Translations under genes and position numbers: made by a program
Notes under the pieces: model-generated
The model's input: the letters and a program-made list of their open reading frames with translations, nothing else
Told to the model about the DNA's origin: nothing
Database searches by the model: none
Shown here: piece after piece, positions 1 to 8,061 of the stretch
How positions within the stretch are numbered: position 1 is the first letter of the stretch
Layout: each line of letters begins with the position of its first letter
From: an uncultured Lachnospiraceae bacterium
GTDB taxonomy: Bacteria > Bacillota > Clostridia > Lachnospirales > Lachnospiraceae
DNA length: 64,000 nucleotides
Direction of reading: 5' to 3'
Assembly (NCBI GenBank): GCA_910587155.1
Contig: CAJULA010000015.1
Span: 25,235-89,234 of the forward strand

Positions 1-81
1 CAGTGCTTCATTTTTCATCACCTGCTCCGACACATACAGGATCATCTGTCTCAGTTCTTCTATCGTAATATGATTTTTCAT
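1..81 (-). CDS. DhaL-like subunit, N-terminal fragment
   Basis: Twenty-seven codons starting at an ATG (81-79) run in frame off the left edge. The fragment begins MKNHITIEELRQMILYV, which resembles the first helix of DhaL, the ADP/ATP-binding subunit of dihydroxyacetone kinases. A GAGGGG ribosome binding site lies just upstream, and the gap to the stop of the DhaK-like gene is 11 bases, so the two are surely co-transcribed. The Mg-binding DGDHG motif would lie outside the window, so the assignment rests on the short N-terminus plus context. It may act with the odd DhaK-like protein next door. Confidence 0.6.
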   Translation of the reverse strand, partial: MKNHITIEELRQMILYVSEQVMKNEAL

Positions 82-92
82 ACGGATTCCCC

Positions 93-1100
93 TCAGTTCT
101 GCCAGCACTTGATCATAGGTGATGACGCAGGCATATCATACAGCCGTTTCAGTTCTTCATCCAGTCTGAGGATGCTGATGGAGCAGCCGCCAGACAGGGG
201 CTGGAACAGCCTGTCCATGATAATATGGTGGATCTGAATGGACTGCGCAGACAGGATATCCACCGCTTTACGGGCGATGATACACTGTTCCATGGCGCTT
301 GTCATGCCATAGGCATTGATAAGCACTGCCACTTCATCGAGAGAAGTGAGTTTTGCTTCACGCAAAAGGTAAGACATCATGGTTTCCACGATTTCATCCG
401 CACTGCGGTTCTGCTCCACAAGGACGCCATTTTCACCGTTAAAGCCTTTGCCGTACTCCACCTGGCCTTCCTGCATTCTGTGTACCAGCTCTCCGCTTCC
501 CGGGATATAGCCGGAACTGACAGCCGCCCCAAAGGTTGTCACACGCTCGTTGGCCTTCTGGGCCACCCGTGCCGTCTCGGCCAGGGAATATCCCGCCGCT
601 GACGCTGCGCCCGCAATTTTAATTACAAAAGCCACCCCGGCCTGCCCCCGGCGTTCCTCTTTCCGTTCCCCCATCAGGCCGGATATGTCATCCGACACTT
701 TGATACAGCGCGTCTCAATATTTTCCAGCTGCGCCAGTTCTCCGGCCAGTTCATAGTTCAATACATCTCCCGCATGATTGGTGCAGATATACAATGCGCC
801 CCTGTCGGTGGGAAGTGCCTGCGTGACATTAACAATAAACCGGGCCGGCGGCGCGGTAAAAACCGCCCCCATCACCGCACCGTCAGCCAGGCCGTCCCCG
901 ACAAATCCCACACTCCATGGTTCATTGCCCGCACCTCCGCCCGTGATCACGGAAACCTTCTGCCTGCAATTGAGTCTGATGAATCCGTTCAGTCTCTGAT
1001 TTTTCCCCTTCACCTTGACGAAACGGCCCGGATAGACCCGCAGGTAGCCGTTGACCATCTCCTCCACCGCCGTTTCCGCATGATTTATAAATCCTCTCAA
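93..1100 (-). CDS. DhaK-like protein lacking both substrate histidines
   Basis: The fold is that of DhaK, the dihydroxyacetone-binding half of DhaKL kinases: FIN near the start, a glycine-rich loop, TNHAGD in mid-protein and KIAGAAS. The two histidines that define the family are replaced. GGSGHEP is GGGAGNEP (about residue 59) and the GxHGEPG histidine that binds dihydroxyacetone covalently is Asn in GFNGENG (about residue 221). The protein may bind another ketone, act non-covalently, or be regulatory. TTG at 1100 is preferred as start because GGAGGAAGAGGGA lies directly before it; an upstream ATG at 1115 has no ribosome binding site. Last full gene of the sugar operon. Confidence 0.8.
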   Translation of the reverse strand: MRGFINHAETAVEEMVNGYLRVYPGRFVKVKGKNQRLNGFIRLNCRQKVSVITGGGAGNEPWSVGFVGDGLADGAVMGAVFTAPPARFIVNVTQALPTDRGALYICTNHAGDVLNYELAGELAQLENIETRCIKVSDDISGLMGERKEERRGQAGVAFVIKIAGAASAAGYSLAETARVAQKANERVTTFGAAVSSGYIPGSGELVHRMQEGQVEYGKGFNGENGVLVEQNRSADEIVETMMSYLLREAKLTSLDEVAVLINAYGMTSAMEQCIIARKAVDILSAQSIQIHHIIMDRLFQPLSGGCSISILRLDEELKRLYDMPASSPMIKCWQN

Positions 1101-1189
1101 TCCCTCTTCCTCCATCGCCGCCTGCGCAGACCGGCCCGGCCAGGCATACTTACAGGCGCAGGCCGTTTATCTGCCGCCCCACGACAACA

Positions 1190-1212
1190 GTCTGCGCAGT
1201 GAGTGCGCAGAC
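1190..1212 (-). promoter_or_regulatory. Intercistronic hairpin
   Basis: GTCTGCGCA and TGCGCAGAC form a perfect 9-bp stem with a 5-base loop between the PfkB kinase and the DhaK-like gene. No T-run follows in either direction, so it is more likely an mRNA processing or stability element than a terminator. Confidence 0.5.
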
Positions 1213-1227
1213 CTGTCTGAACTGTTG

Positions 1228-2172
1228 CTATCCTTCATTTTTTGCTATGATTTCCTGTATCGTCTCCCTGGAGATCTTCCCTTCCATAGGGCCAAACGCC
1301 ATCATATTGAGTGCGCCGGCCGCAGCCCCTTCTTTTGCAGCCTGTTCCAGTGATTTTCCTTCCGCCAGTGCAGAGATAAAGGCACCGTCATAGCTGTCTC
1401 CCGCGCCGGTGGCATCCACCGGTTTTACCGGGTATACACCCATCTCCAGACAGCCGCCGTCTCTTGTGTAGACGCTGGAGCCTTTGGACCCCCGTTTGAG
1501 TACCAGCAGCTCCAGCCCCGGATTCTGAAAGCACGTGCGCACCGCAGTCTCTATGTCTTTCTCCCCTGTGATAGTCAACAGCTCCTCGATCCCCGGCATA
1601 AAGATATTTGTCTCCTCAAATACTTCCCGGATGATCTGAAATTCTTCCGGCCGCCGGATCAGTTCCAGACGGATATTCGGATCAAAGGATATTTTCGCGC
1701 CCGCCTTTTTCATGCGGTGCAGCATCCGTACAATCGCCTGGGCAAATTCCGGTTTGGCCGAAAGAGAACAGCCCATGATGTGAAAATATTTCGCCCCTTC
1801 CAATGCCTCATCGGTGGGTTCTCCCACGCTGACGGCTGCAGAATTGCCCATATGAAAGAGGAATTTCCGATCGCCATTGGCAAAATAGGTGACAAATGCC
1901 ACCCCAGTGGGCAGATCGCTGTTTTCTTTCACATACGTGCAGTCCACACCGTCATGCCGGAGGCGCTTCAAGATCGCCTGCCCGAAATCATCCGCGCCCA
2001 CGCCGCCGATCACGCCGGTGGAATGTCCCAGTCTGGCCGCCGTACTGATAAAGATACCCGGCGCACCGCTGGGGAAAGGGCCTCGGAAAAGGTCCGCCTG
2101 ATCCAGGGGCACATCTTCTTTCTCCCGCATCACTTCACACAGAAGATCCCCCATCGTCCATATCTCAGCCAT
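1228..2172 (-). CDS. PfkB-family sugar kinase (fructokinase-like)
   Basis: A 314-residue ribokinase-fold carbohydrate kinase. The C-terminal PfkB signature DATGAGDSYDGAFI, with its catalytic Asp, is intact, and the N-terminal substrate region (SGAPGIFISTAARLG) matches the GGAxxN-type motif only loosely. Members phosphorylate fructose, 2-keto-3-deoxygluconate, tagatose-6-phosphate or nucleosides, and substrate cannot be read from sequence. It lies between the VOC gene and the DhaK-like gene in an ABC importer-aldolase operon, so an imported sugar or its ketose derivative is the likely substrate. The ribosome binding site AGAGGAG supports this ATG. Confidence 0.85.
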   Translation of the reverse strand: MAEIWTMGDLLCEVMREKEDVPLDQADLFRGPFPSGAPGIFISTAARLGHSTGVIGGVGADDFGQAILKRLRHDGVDCTYVKENSDLPTGVAFVTYFANGDRKFLFHMGNSAAVSVGEPTDEALEGAKYFHIMGCSLSAKPEFAQAIVRMLHRMKKAGAKISFDPNIRLELIRRPEEFQIIREVFEETNIFMPGIEELLTITGEKDIETAVRTCFQNPGLELLVLKRGSKGSSVYTRDGGCLEMGVYPVKPVDATGAGDSYDGAFISALAEGKSLEQAAKEGAAAGALNMMAFGPMEGKISRETIQEIIAKNEG

Positions 2173-2184
2173 ATTCGTTCTCCT

Positions 2185-2568
2185 CTAATATTTTTGCAAA
2201 AATTCCACGATTTCATGATTGGGGCCTTCGATGCAGATGTATCTCACCCCGTTTTCCCAGAAGGGCAATGTCGTCGGGCCTTCCGCAATGGAAAGCTGCT
2301 GTTCCTGCGCCTGTCTTGTCACTGCCTCAATGTCATTGACCGCCAGGGCAATGTGGTCGATAGCGCCTCTTGCCTGTGCGCAGCCTTCTTTTTCATAGGT
2401 TTCGATCAAAATGTCCCCGCAGGAAAAGAACCGTACCAGCCCGCCGTTATTGGTGGTTTCATAGATGCTCTGAAATCCGAGCGCTTCATAAAACTGTTTC
2501 GTCGCTTCCATATCCTGTGTGGGAATCCCCACATGTTGATAGCCTGTTACAAAATCTGTCAGTGCCAT
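2185..2568 (-). CDS. VOC/glyoxalase-family protein
   Basis: A 127-residue protein of the vicinal oxygen chelate superfamily. It has the typical start GYQHVGIPTQDMEATKQFYE, a DHIALAV repeat-2 motif and a terminal IEGPNHEIVEF strand that carries a metal-ligand Glu. Such proteins are lyases, isomerases or epimerases acting on small carbonyl compounds, and many have unknown substrates. Here it is tightly packed between the phosphofructokinase (12-base gap) and the PfkB kinase, so a role on a ketose or triose intermediate of the operon, or methylglyoxal removal, is plausible but inferred. Confidence 0.75.
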   Translation of the reverse strand: MALTDFVTGYQHVGIPTQDMEATKQFYEALGFQSIYETTNNGGLVRFFSCGDILIETYEKEGCAQARGAIDHIALAVNDIEAVTRQAQEQQLSIAEGPTTLPFWENGVRYICIEGPNHEIVEFLQKY

Positions 2569-2579
2569 ACTCTCCTCCT

Positions 2580-3521
2580 CTACAGTTCAAACCAGTCAAA
2601 TTCTTTCTTGTTTGCGGCGCAGGAAAGATCCAGATAGCCATATTGTCCGTCCTTATATACCACGTAGACATTTTTGATGCCCTGATCGGCAGCCTGTACC
2701 GCATATTTGGCAAACCCCGCCGCATGAATGCGTTCCCGCGCAGTCGGCACACCGCCCCTTTGCTGGTAGCCCAGCAGATTGCATTTCAGATTAACGTGCA
2801 GTTTTTCCCGTACATACTCCGCAGCTTCCAGCATCTGATAGCACCCTTCGGCAAAGGTAATGAGTACGTAATCTCTCTGCGGATCGGCCAGGACTTCCTC
2901 CACCTTTTTGCAGATCTCTTCGTTGGTCATCGGTTTTTCCACCAGTACGCTGCAGTCCGCCATACCCATCAGCACGGAGCTGTGGGTCAGATACCCGTCC
3001 CAGGCACCCAATGTCTCCACGAAGAATACCCGGCCCGGCAGAGACAATGCCGTATCCGAAATGTCGTCGATATAGTTGACCTGTTTATTCAGCGCCGTGT
3101 CAAATCCCAGTGTGTAATCACTGCCATAGATGTTGTTGTCAATGGTGCCGGGAATGCCCACCACATTGAGGGCGCTGTCTGCCTCATGGAGGGCCAGGGC
3201 TCCTTTAAAGGAGCCGTCCCCGCCGATGACAATCAAGGTGTCAATGTGATTCTTTCTCAGGTTTTCCGCCAGTTTTTCCCGCATACCTGCTTCTTTGAGT
3301 TCCGGGAGCCGTCCCGTCCGCAGAACGGTTCCGCCCAGTTTATACCAGCCCTGTACATCACTGACTTCCAGTTTCCTGTAGTCATCATCCCGGATGCCCA
3401 GAAATCCCCGTCTGTAACCGTATACCGTATGCCCCTTTTCCGACGCGCATTTTACGATCTGCGCCAGGCAGGGGTTCATGCCCGGGGAATCTCCGCCGCT
3501 GGTGATCACCGCAATATTCAT
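2580..3521 (-). CDS. Divergent ATP-type 6-phosphofructokinase
   Basis: A 313-residue PfkA-fold enzyme. ITSGGDSPGMN at the start and IGGDGSFKGA (residues 99-108) place it in the ATP-type family, and PGTIDN keeps the catalytic Asp (128). Several usual residues differ. PGTIDND is PGTIDNN (Asn 130), the EVMGR motif reads ETLGAWDG (169-176) so the Arg is missing, and LGHIQRGG reads LGYQQRGG. These positions shape the fructose-6-phosphate site, so the enzyme may phosphorylate a different ketose phosphate. It follows a class II aldolase gene, which could use its bisphosphate product. Confidence 0.82.
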   Translation of the reverse strand: MNIAVITSGGDSPGMNPCLAQIVKCASEKGHTVYGYRRGFLGIRDDDYRKLEVSDVQGWYKLGGTVLRTGRLPELKEAGMREKLAENLRKNHIDTLIVIGGDGSFKGALALHEADSALNVVGIPGTIDNNIYGSDYTLGFDTALNKQVNYIDDISDTALSLPGRVFFVETLGAWDGYLTHSSVLMGMADCSVLVEKPMTNEEICKKVEEVLADPQRDYVLITFAEGCYQMLEAAEYVREKLHVNLKCNLLGYQQRGGVPTARERIHAAGFAKYAVQAADQGIKNVYVVYKDGQYGYLDLSCAANKKEFDWFEL

Positions 3522-3542
3522 AGGTTTCCTCCTATCGGCCGC

Positions 3543-4400
3543 TCAGGCTTTTCCGGCACTGCCGAAGATATCAATCTTGCCGGCCACAATTTTGGCGCAG
3601 ACATCTTTTACCGGTCCCACATATTTGCGGGGATCAAATTCTGATTCCGGATTTTTCGCTGCCATTTCGCGGATCGTTGCCGCATAAGCCGCTTTCAGTT
3701 CGGTTCCCACATTGATCTTGCTCATGCCCATCTGGACACATTTTTTGAAATCTTCCACCGGAACGCCGGAGCCGCCGTGCAGTACGAGCGGGCAGTCAGT
3801 GATCTTGAGTATTTTTTCCAGTCTCTCAAAGTCCAGCTTGGGCTCACTCTTGTAAAAGCCGTGCACGGTGCCGATTGCCACTGCCAGCGCGTCGATGCCT
3901 GTCTCTTCCACGTATCTGGGAACATCATCCGGATCGGTGAAGGTAGCGGAAGCGTCTTCCACAACAATATGCTCTTCTTTGCCGCCTACTTTGCCCAGTT
4001 CGGCCTCCACAGAGCAGCCATACTCTTTTGCAAATTCTACGATCGCTTTGGATTCCGCGATATTGGTCTCATAGTCTTTGGCGGAAGCATCCACCATCAC
4101 GGAGGTAAAGCCGCATTTGATCGCTTCTTTGATCAGATCATAGTCGGTGGCATGATCCAGATGAAGGCATACGGGAATGTCCACGGACTCAGCCATACCT
4201 TTTACCATACCTGCCGTCTGGCGCAGTCCTATGTATTTGATGGCGCCCATGCTGGCCATCATGATAACCGGTGAGTTCTTGGAAACAGCCCCCTGGATGA
4301 TACCCTGTGCATCTTCGTATCCATTGAAATTAAATCCGCCCACTGCATAGTGTTCTTTTCTTGTATTTGCCAGTATCTCTTTTAAAGTAACCAGTGCCAT
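3543..4400 (-). CDS. fba: Class II fructose/tagatose-bisphosphate aldolase
   Basis: A 285-residue zinc aldolase of the GatY/KbaY/FbaA family. The catalytic and metal motifs are all present: HLDHATD (zinc His and catalytic Asp), VEAELG, GTVHG, LHGGSG and KINVGTEL. It would split a ketose 1,6-bisphosphate into dihydroxyacetone phosphate and an aldehyde phosphate. Its neighbours are a ROK kinase and a divergent phosphofructokinase, which together would make a phosphorylated ketose and feed it to this enzyme. Whether the substrate is the fructose, tagatose or another epimer cannot be told from these motifs. Confidence 0.9.
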   Translation of the reverse strand: MALVTLKEILANTRKEHYAVGGFNFNGYEDAQGIIQGAVSKNSPVIMMASMGAIKYIGLRQTAGMVKGMAESVDIPVCLHLDHATDYDLIKEAIKCGFTSVMVDASAKDYETNIAESKAIVEFAKEYGCSVEAELGKVGGKEEHIVVEDASATFTDPDDVPRYVEETGIDALAVAIGTVHGFYKSEPKLDFERLEKILKITDCPLVLHGGSGVPVEDFKKCVQMGMSKINVGTELKAAYAATIREMAAKNPESEFDPRKYVGPVKDVCAKIVAGKIDIFGSAGKA

Positions 4401-4431
4401 AGTTTTTTTCTCCTTATCTTGTTGTATCGTA

Positions 4432-5406
4432 TCAATGTCTTTGGTGTTCCAGCTTTTGTTTCAACATCCAGTACGCGCCATAGAGAACCACCCTGTCATT
4501 CATAACCGAATACCTGATGGTATCTTCCTCTATCGGCGCCAGGCATCTTTCCCTCAGCACGCGCAGCATCTCTTCTTCAAAAAATTTCCTCGCTTTTGTG
4601 ATGCCGCCGCCCAGGACAATGGCCTGGGGATTTAACAGGTTTAAGAGGTTACTGATGCCGACGCCCAGATAATGCCCTTCCGTCCGGTAACACTCCAGTG
4701 CATAGGCATCTCCCCGCTCCGCAGCTTCCGTGAGGATTCTTCCCTCTACTTTTTCCGGGTCATAATCAATGGAAGCAAGCACATCATTTTTCACACCTCT
4801 TGCTATGTCTTCCCTTACCCGGCGGCTGACAGCCGTCCCCGAAGCATACAGTTCGAAGCACCCTCTGGAACCGCAGGGGCATTCCGGGCCGTTCGGATCA
4901 ATGCTCATATGCCCCACTTCTCCCGCCGCGTCGTTACTGCCGCGGTAAATCTCTCCGTCCATGATGATGCCGCCGCCGCAGCCGGTGCTGACAGTCATAT
5001 AAAGAATGTTTTTCAGTCCCTTTGCCACACCGCACCTTACTTCTGCCAGCGCGCCCAGATTCCCGTCATTTTCCAGAAAAACAGGCTTCCCGAAGTCTTC
5101 CCGCAGCCGCTTTACAATGGGGAAATCATGCCAGCCCATCAGCGGCGCATGGACAATGATGCCTTCCTCTGCTTTCAGAGGGCCGGGACTGCCCACACCG
5201 ATGCCCAGTACCTCTTCCCTGTTGACCGCAAAATGTTCTATGATATGCTCCAGCACACCTTTTGTATTCTGGTAAACCGCTTCCTCCCCCTTAAACGTCT
5301 GCGATTTTACCACATGGAAATAATCGTCCACCGGCTCTCCGTCTTCCGTAAACAGGGCCCCTGTCGTCTTCGTCCCGCCGATGTCCATGATCAGAAAATA
5401 TTTTTT
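4432..5406 (-). CDS. ROK-family sugar kinase
   Basis: A 324-residue ROK kinase starting MKKYFLIMDIGGTKT. It has the phosphate-binding DIGGTKT loop, the catalytic GLGVGSPGP / LENDGN region, and a structural zinc site made of GEVGHMS plus CPCGSRGCFE. The start at 5406 puts the DxGGTK loop at the usual distance from the N-terminus and leaves 25 bases to the permease stop. An in-frame upstream ATG inside the permease gene would add an unaligned 21-residue tail. It probably phosphorylates the sugar brought in by the adjacent ABC importer. Confidence 0.88.
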   Translation of the reverse strand, partial: KKYFLIMDIGGTKTTGALFTEDGEPVDDYFHVVKSQTFKGEEAVYQNTKGVLEHIIEHFAVNREEVLGIGVGSPGPLKAEEGIIVHAPLMGWHDFPIVKRLREDFGKPVFLENDGNLGALAEVRCGVAKGLKNILYMTVSTGCGGGIIMDGEIYRGSNDAAGEVGHMSIDPNGPECPCGSRGCFELYASGTAVSRRVREDIARGVKNDVLASIDYDPEKVEGRILTEAAERGDAYALECYRTEGHYLGVGISNLLNLLNPQAIVLGGGITKARKFFEEEMLRVLRERCLAPIEEDTIRYSVMNDRVVLYGAYWMLKQKLEHQRH

Positions 5407-5431
5407 CATAAGTATGTAGGTATCCTTTTTC

Positions 5432-6418
5432 TCAGTTTCTTCCGCGTTTCTGTGCCATATCCAGGACAACTGCCAGAATGATGATGCAGCCGATTACCAC
5501 GTTCTGCCAGTAAGAGTAGATCTGCAGCAGGTCCATACCTGTTTTGATTACGGCGATAACCGCGCAGCCGAACATGGCTCTTGCCACGGAGCCGCTGCCG
5601 CCGGAAAGGCTGGTGCCGCCCAGTACAGTGGAAGCGATGGCGAACATTTCATACGTATCGCCTGCATTTGGCTGACCGTTTTGCAGTTTGGAAGCGATAC
5701 AGATACCGCAGAGGCCCGCCGTAACACCGCAGAGCGTATGGCTGAGCATTGTCACTCTGCGCACGTTAATGCCGCTCAGATGCGCTACATTGCGGTTACT
5801 GCCCACTGCAAAGACATGGCGTCCAAATACGGTCCTGGAAAGCAGCACATGCATAAATACAACGACGATCACGGTAAAGATCACGACTACGGGAACAGCG
5901 CCGTTTGGCATGGACTCCGTGGGCAGGATACGCTTTGCGCCCAGATAGGAGAAGCTGTCAGGAAGCCCGTAAACCGGCTGTCCGCCTGTGATGATAAATG
6001 CCACACCACGCAGAGCCGTCATCGTCGACAAGGTACAGATCATGGGGATTACATCAAAGTATGCAATCAGTACGCCGTTGATGGCGCCGCAGATGGCGCC
6101 TACCAAAATACCTGTCACAACCAGCAAAAGGATCGCAAAAGGCGCACCCATGTTGGGAAATTTCAGGCCGGCATAGGAGGCGATGATGCCTGCCACACCC
6201 GCCACGGATCCTACGGAAATATCAATACCTCCAAGGATAATAACGTAAGTCAGGCCCGATGCCAGAAGGGCATTGGTACACATCTGGGATAAAATATTGC
6301 TCACATTTCTGGAGCTGAAAAAGGTGTTGCTCGCCGTGCCGAATCCGATGCAGAGCAGGATCAGCACTACCACCACGATATTTTCACTTACTAAACTTTT
6401 CACTTTTGCTTTATTCAT
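5432..6418 (-). CDS. Sugar ABC transporter permease (RbsC/XylH-like)
   Basis: A 328-residue integral membrane protein with about eight to ten hydrophobic segments. It carries the family motif GGIDISVGSVAG after helix 2 and the ATPase-contacting loop with FGRHVFAVGSN / SGINV. This is the permease of the carbohydrate uptake type-2 (ribose, xylose, galactose) importers, forming a dimer in the membrane. It lies 22 bases after the ATPase gene, in the order binding protein, ATPase, permease typical of these systems. Confidence 0.92.
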   Translation of the reverse strand: MNKAKVKSLVSENIVVVVLILLCIGFGTASNTFFSSRNVSNILSQMCTNALLASGLTYVIILGGIDISVGSVAGVAGIIASYAGLKFPNMGAPFAILLLVVTGILVGAICGAINGVLIAYFDVIPMICTLSTMTALRGVAFIITGGQPVYGLPDSFSYLGAKRILPTESMPNGAVPVVVIFTVIVVVFMHVLLSRTVFGRHVFAVGSNRNVAHLSGINVRRVTMLSHTLCGVTAGLCGICIASKLQNGQPNAGDTYEMFAIASTVLGGTSLSGGSGSVARAMFGCAVIAVIKTGMDLLQIYSYWQNVVIGCIIILAVVLDMAQKRGRN

Positions 6419-6439
6419 CTCATCAACCTTCCTATCTGA

Positions 6440-7939
6440 TCAACTGGCATCACTTGTTATGCTGGCAAGGCCGATCAATGTCTGTTCATTGATTTCCTCT
6501 GCAGTCACTTCGCCGCTGATCCGGCCTTCCCTCATAACGATAACTCTGTCTGCCACGCCGATGATTTCCGGCATTTCAGACGATATCATAATGATCGTAC
6601 CTCCGTTTTCCACGAATTCATTCATCAGCGCATAAAACTCCGATCTGGCATTGACGTCGATTCCTCTGGTAGGCTCGTCCAGGATGAGGATATTGGAATC
6701 CGCAGCCAGCCATTTCCCCAGAATGACTTTCTGTTGGTTGCCGCCGGAAAGTGTTTTCAGTATGGTGTACATATTCGGCGCTTTGACTCTCAGCTTTTCC
6801 ATGTAGAGACTGGCCATTTCCTTTTCCCATACCCGGTTGACAAAGCCCAGTGCTTTTTTGTGAGCCGGCAGACTGGGCAGGGATGTGTTCTCCACGATAT
6901 TCTTTTCCAGTAAGAGTCCGGTCCTGCGCCTGTCCTCGGTTACAAAGCCGATGTTATGGGCGATGGCTTCTCTGGGATTGGAAATCTGTACTTCCTGTCC
7001 TTCCAGATAAATCTTGCCTGCATCCACTCTGGAAGCACCGAAAATAGCTTCCATGACCTCTGTCCGCCCGGCTCCCACCAGCCCGGAAAATCCGAGTATC
7101 TCTCCTGCATAAGCGGTAAAGGAAATATCCTCAAAGACCCCTTTCCTGCAAAGGCCCTCCACACGGAGCATTTCCTTGCCCGGTGTATGTTTGTGCTTAT
7201 TGTAATAGTCACCCATCTCCCGGCCTACCATGCTGGAGACAATCTGTTTCTCGGTTACGTCCGCTACCATCATCGTATCCACTTTGCAGCCGTCCCTCAG
7301 GACAGTGACGCGTTCGCAGATTTCGGTCAGCTCTTTGAGTCTGTGTGTAATATAAATAATGGAAACATTTTTTTCCTTGAGAATCCGTACCTGTTCGAAC
7401 AGCGCATCAATCTCGTGTTCTGACAGGGATGAAGTAGGTTCATCCATGACAACGATTTTCGCATTCTGGGAAATCACTTTGGCAATCTCGATCATCTGCT
7501 GCTGGGCCGCATTCAGATAGCCCGCGATCTCCGTCGCTTTTAATTTCACTTTCATGAAATCCAGAATGTCCTGTGTTTCTTTATTCATTCTTGCCGCGTC
7601 GAGCAGCCCGTTTTTCTTTCTTTTCTCCCGGCCCAGCCATACGTTCTGCGCCACTGTCAGGTCTTTTGCGATGCTCAGTTCCTGATGGATGACCGCGATA
7701 CCGGCGTCGATCGCCTGACCCGGCGCGGTAAAATGCATTTCCTTCCCCTCATAAAATATCTGTCCGGAGGTGGGTATGTACACGCCGGAGATAATCTTGA
7801 TCAGTGTGGACTTGCCCGCACCATTCTCGCCTACCAGGGTATGTACCTCGCCCGGATAAAAGTCGATGGACACATCCGTCAGCGCCTTGACGCCCGGAAA
7901 TTCCTTGCTTATATTTTTCACCTGTAAAATCGGTTCCAT
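6440..7939 (-). CDS. Sugar ABC transporter ATP-binding protein (RbsA/MglA-like)
   Basis: A 499-residue fused double ATPase. The first domain has Walker A GENGAGKST and the Walker B VMDEPTSSLSEHE. The second has the degenerate Walker A GLVGAGRTE usual in RbsA/MglA, the signature LSGGNQQK and Walker B LILDEPTRGIDV. It powers the importer formed with the adjacent permease and binding protein. One such protein serves both halves of the transporter, which explains the absence of a second ATPase gene. Confidence 0.94.
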   Translation of the reverse strand: MEPILQVKNISKEFPGVKALTDVSIDFYPGEVHTLVGENGAGKSTLIKIISGVYIPTSGQIFYEGKEMHFTAPGQAIDAGIAVIHQELSIAKDLTVAQNVWLGREKRKKNGLLDAARMNKETQDILDFMKVKLKATEIAGYLNAAQQQMIEIAKVISQNAKIVVMDEPTSSLSEHEIDALFEQVRILKEKNVSIIYITHRLKELTEICERVTVLRDGCKVDTMMVADVTEKQIVSSMVGREMGDYYNKHKHTPGKEMLRVEGLCRKGVFEDISFTAYAGEILGFSGLVGAGRTEVMEAIFGASRVDAGKIYLEGQEVQISNPREAIAHNIGFVTEDRRRTGLLLEKNIVENTSLPSLPAHKKALGFVNRVWEKEMASLYMEKLRVKAPNMYTILKTLSGGNQQKVILGKWLAADSNILILDEPTRGIDVNARSEFYALMNEFVENGGTIIMISSEMPEIIGVADRVIVMREGRISGEVTAEEINEQTLIGLASITSDAS

Positions 7940-7975
7940 AATCTATCCCCCAATGCCCCTGCGTAGATACAGGAA

Positions 7976-8010
7976 AAGCCATACAGGCTGCTGTTGGGCC
8001 TGTATGGCTT
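7976..8010 (-). promoter_or_regulatory. Strong intercistronic hairpin after the binding-protein gene
   Basis: AAGCCATACAGGC and GCCTGTATGGCTT pair perfectly (13 bp) around a 9-base loop. On the minus strand only four T follow. It sits between the binding-protein and ATPase genes, where such stems usually protect the upstream message or cause partial termination so that binding protein is made in excess. Confidence 0.7.
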
Positions 8011-8061
8011 CCTGTTCCTGAAGCTGTTTCGGGCTTTTCTTCTTATTATAATTACGAATCG

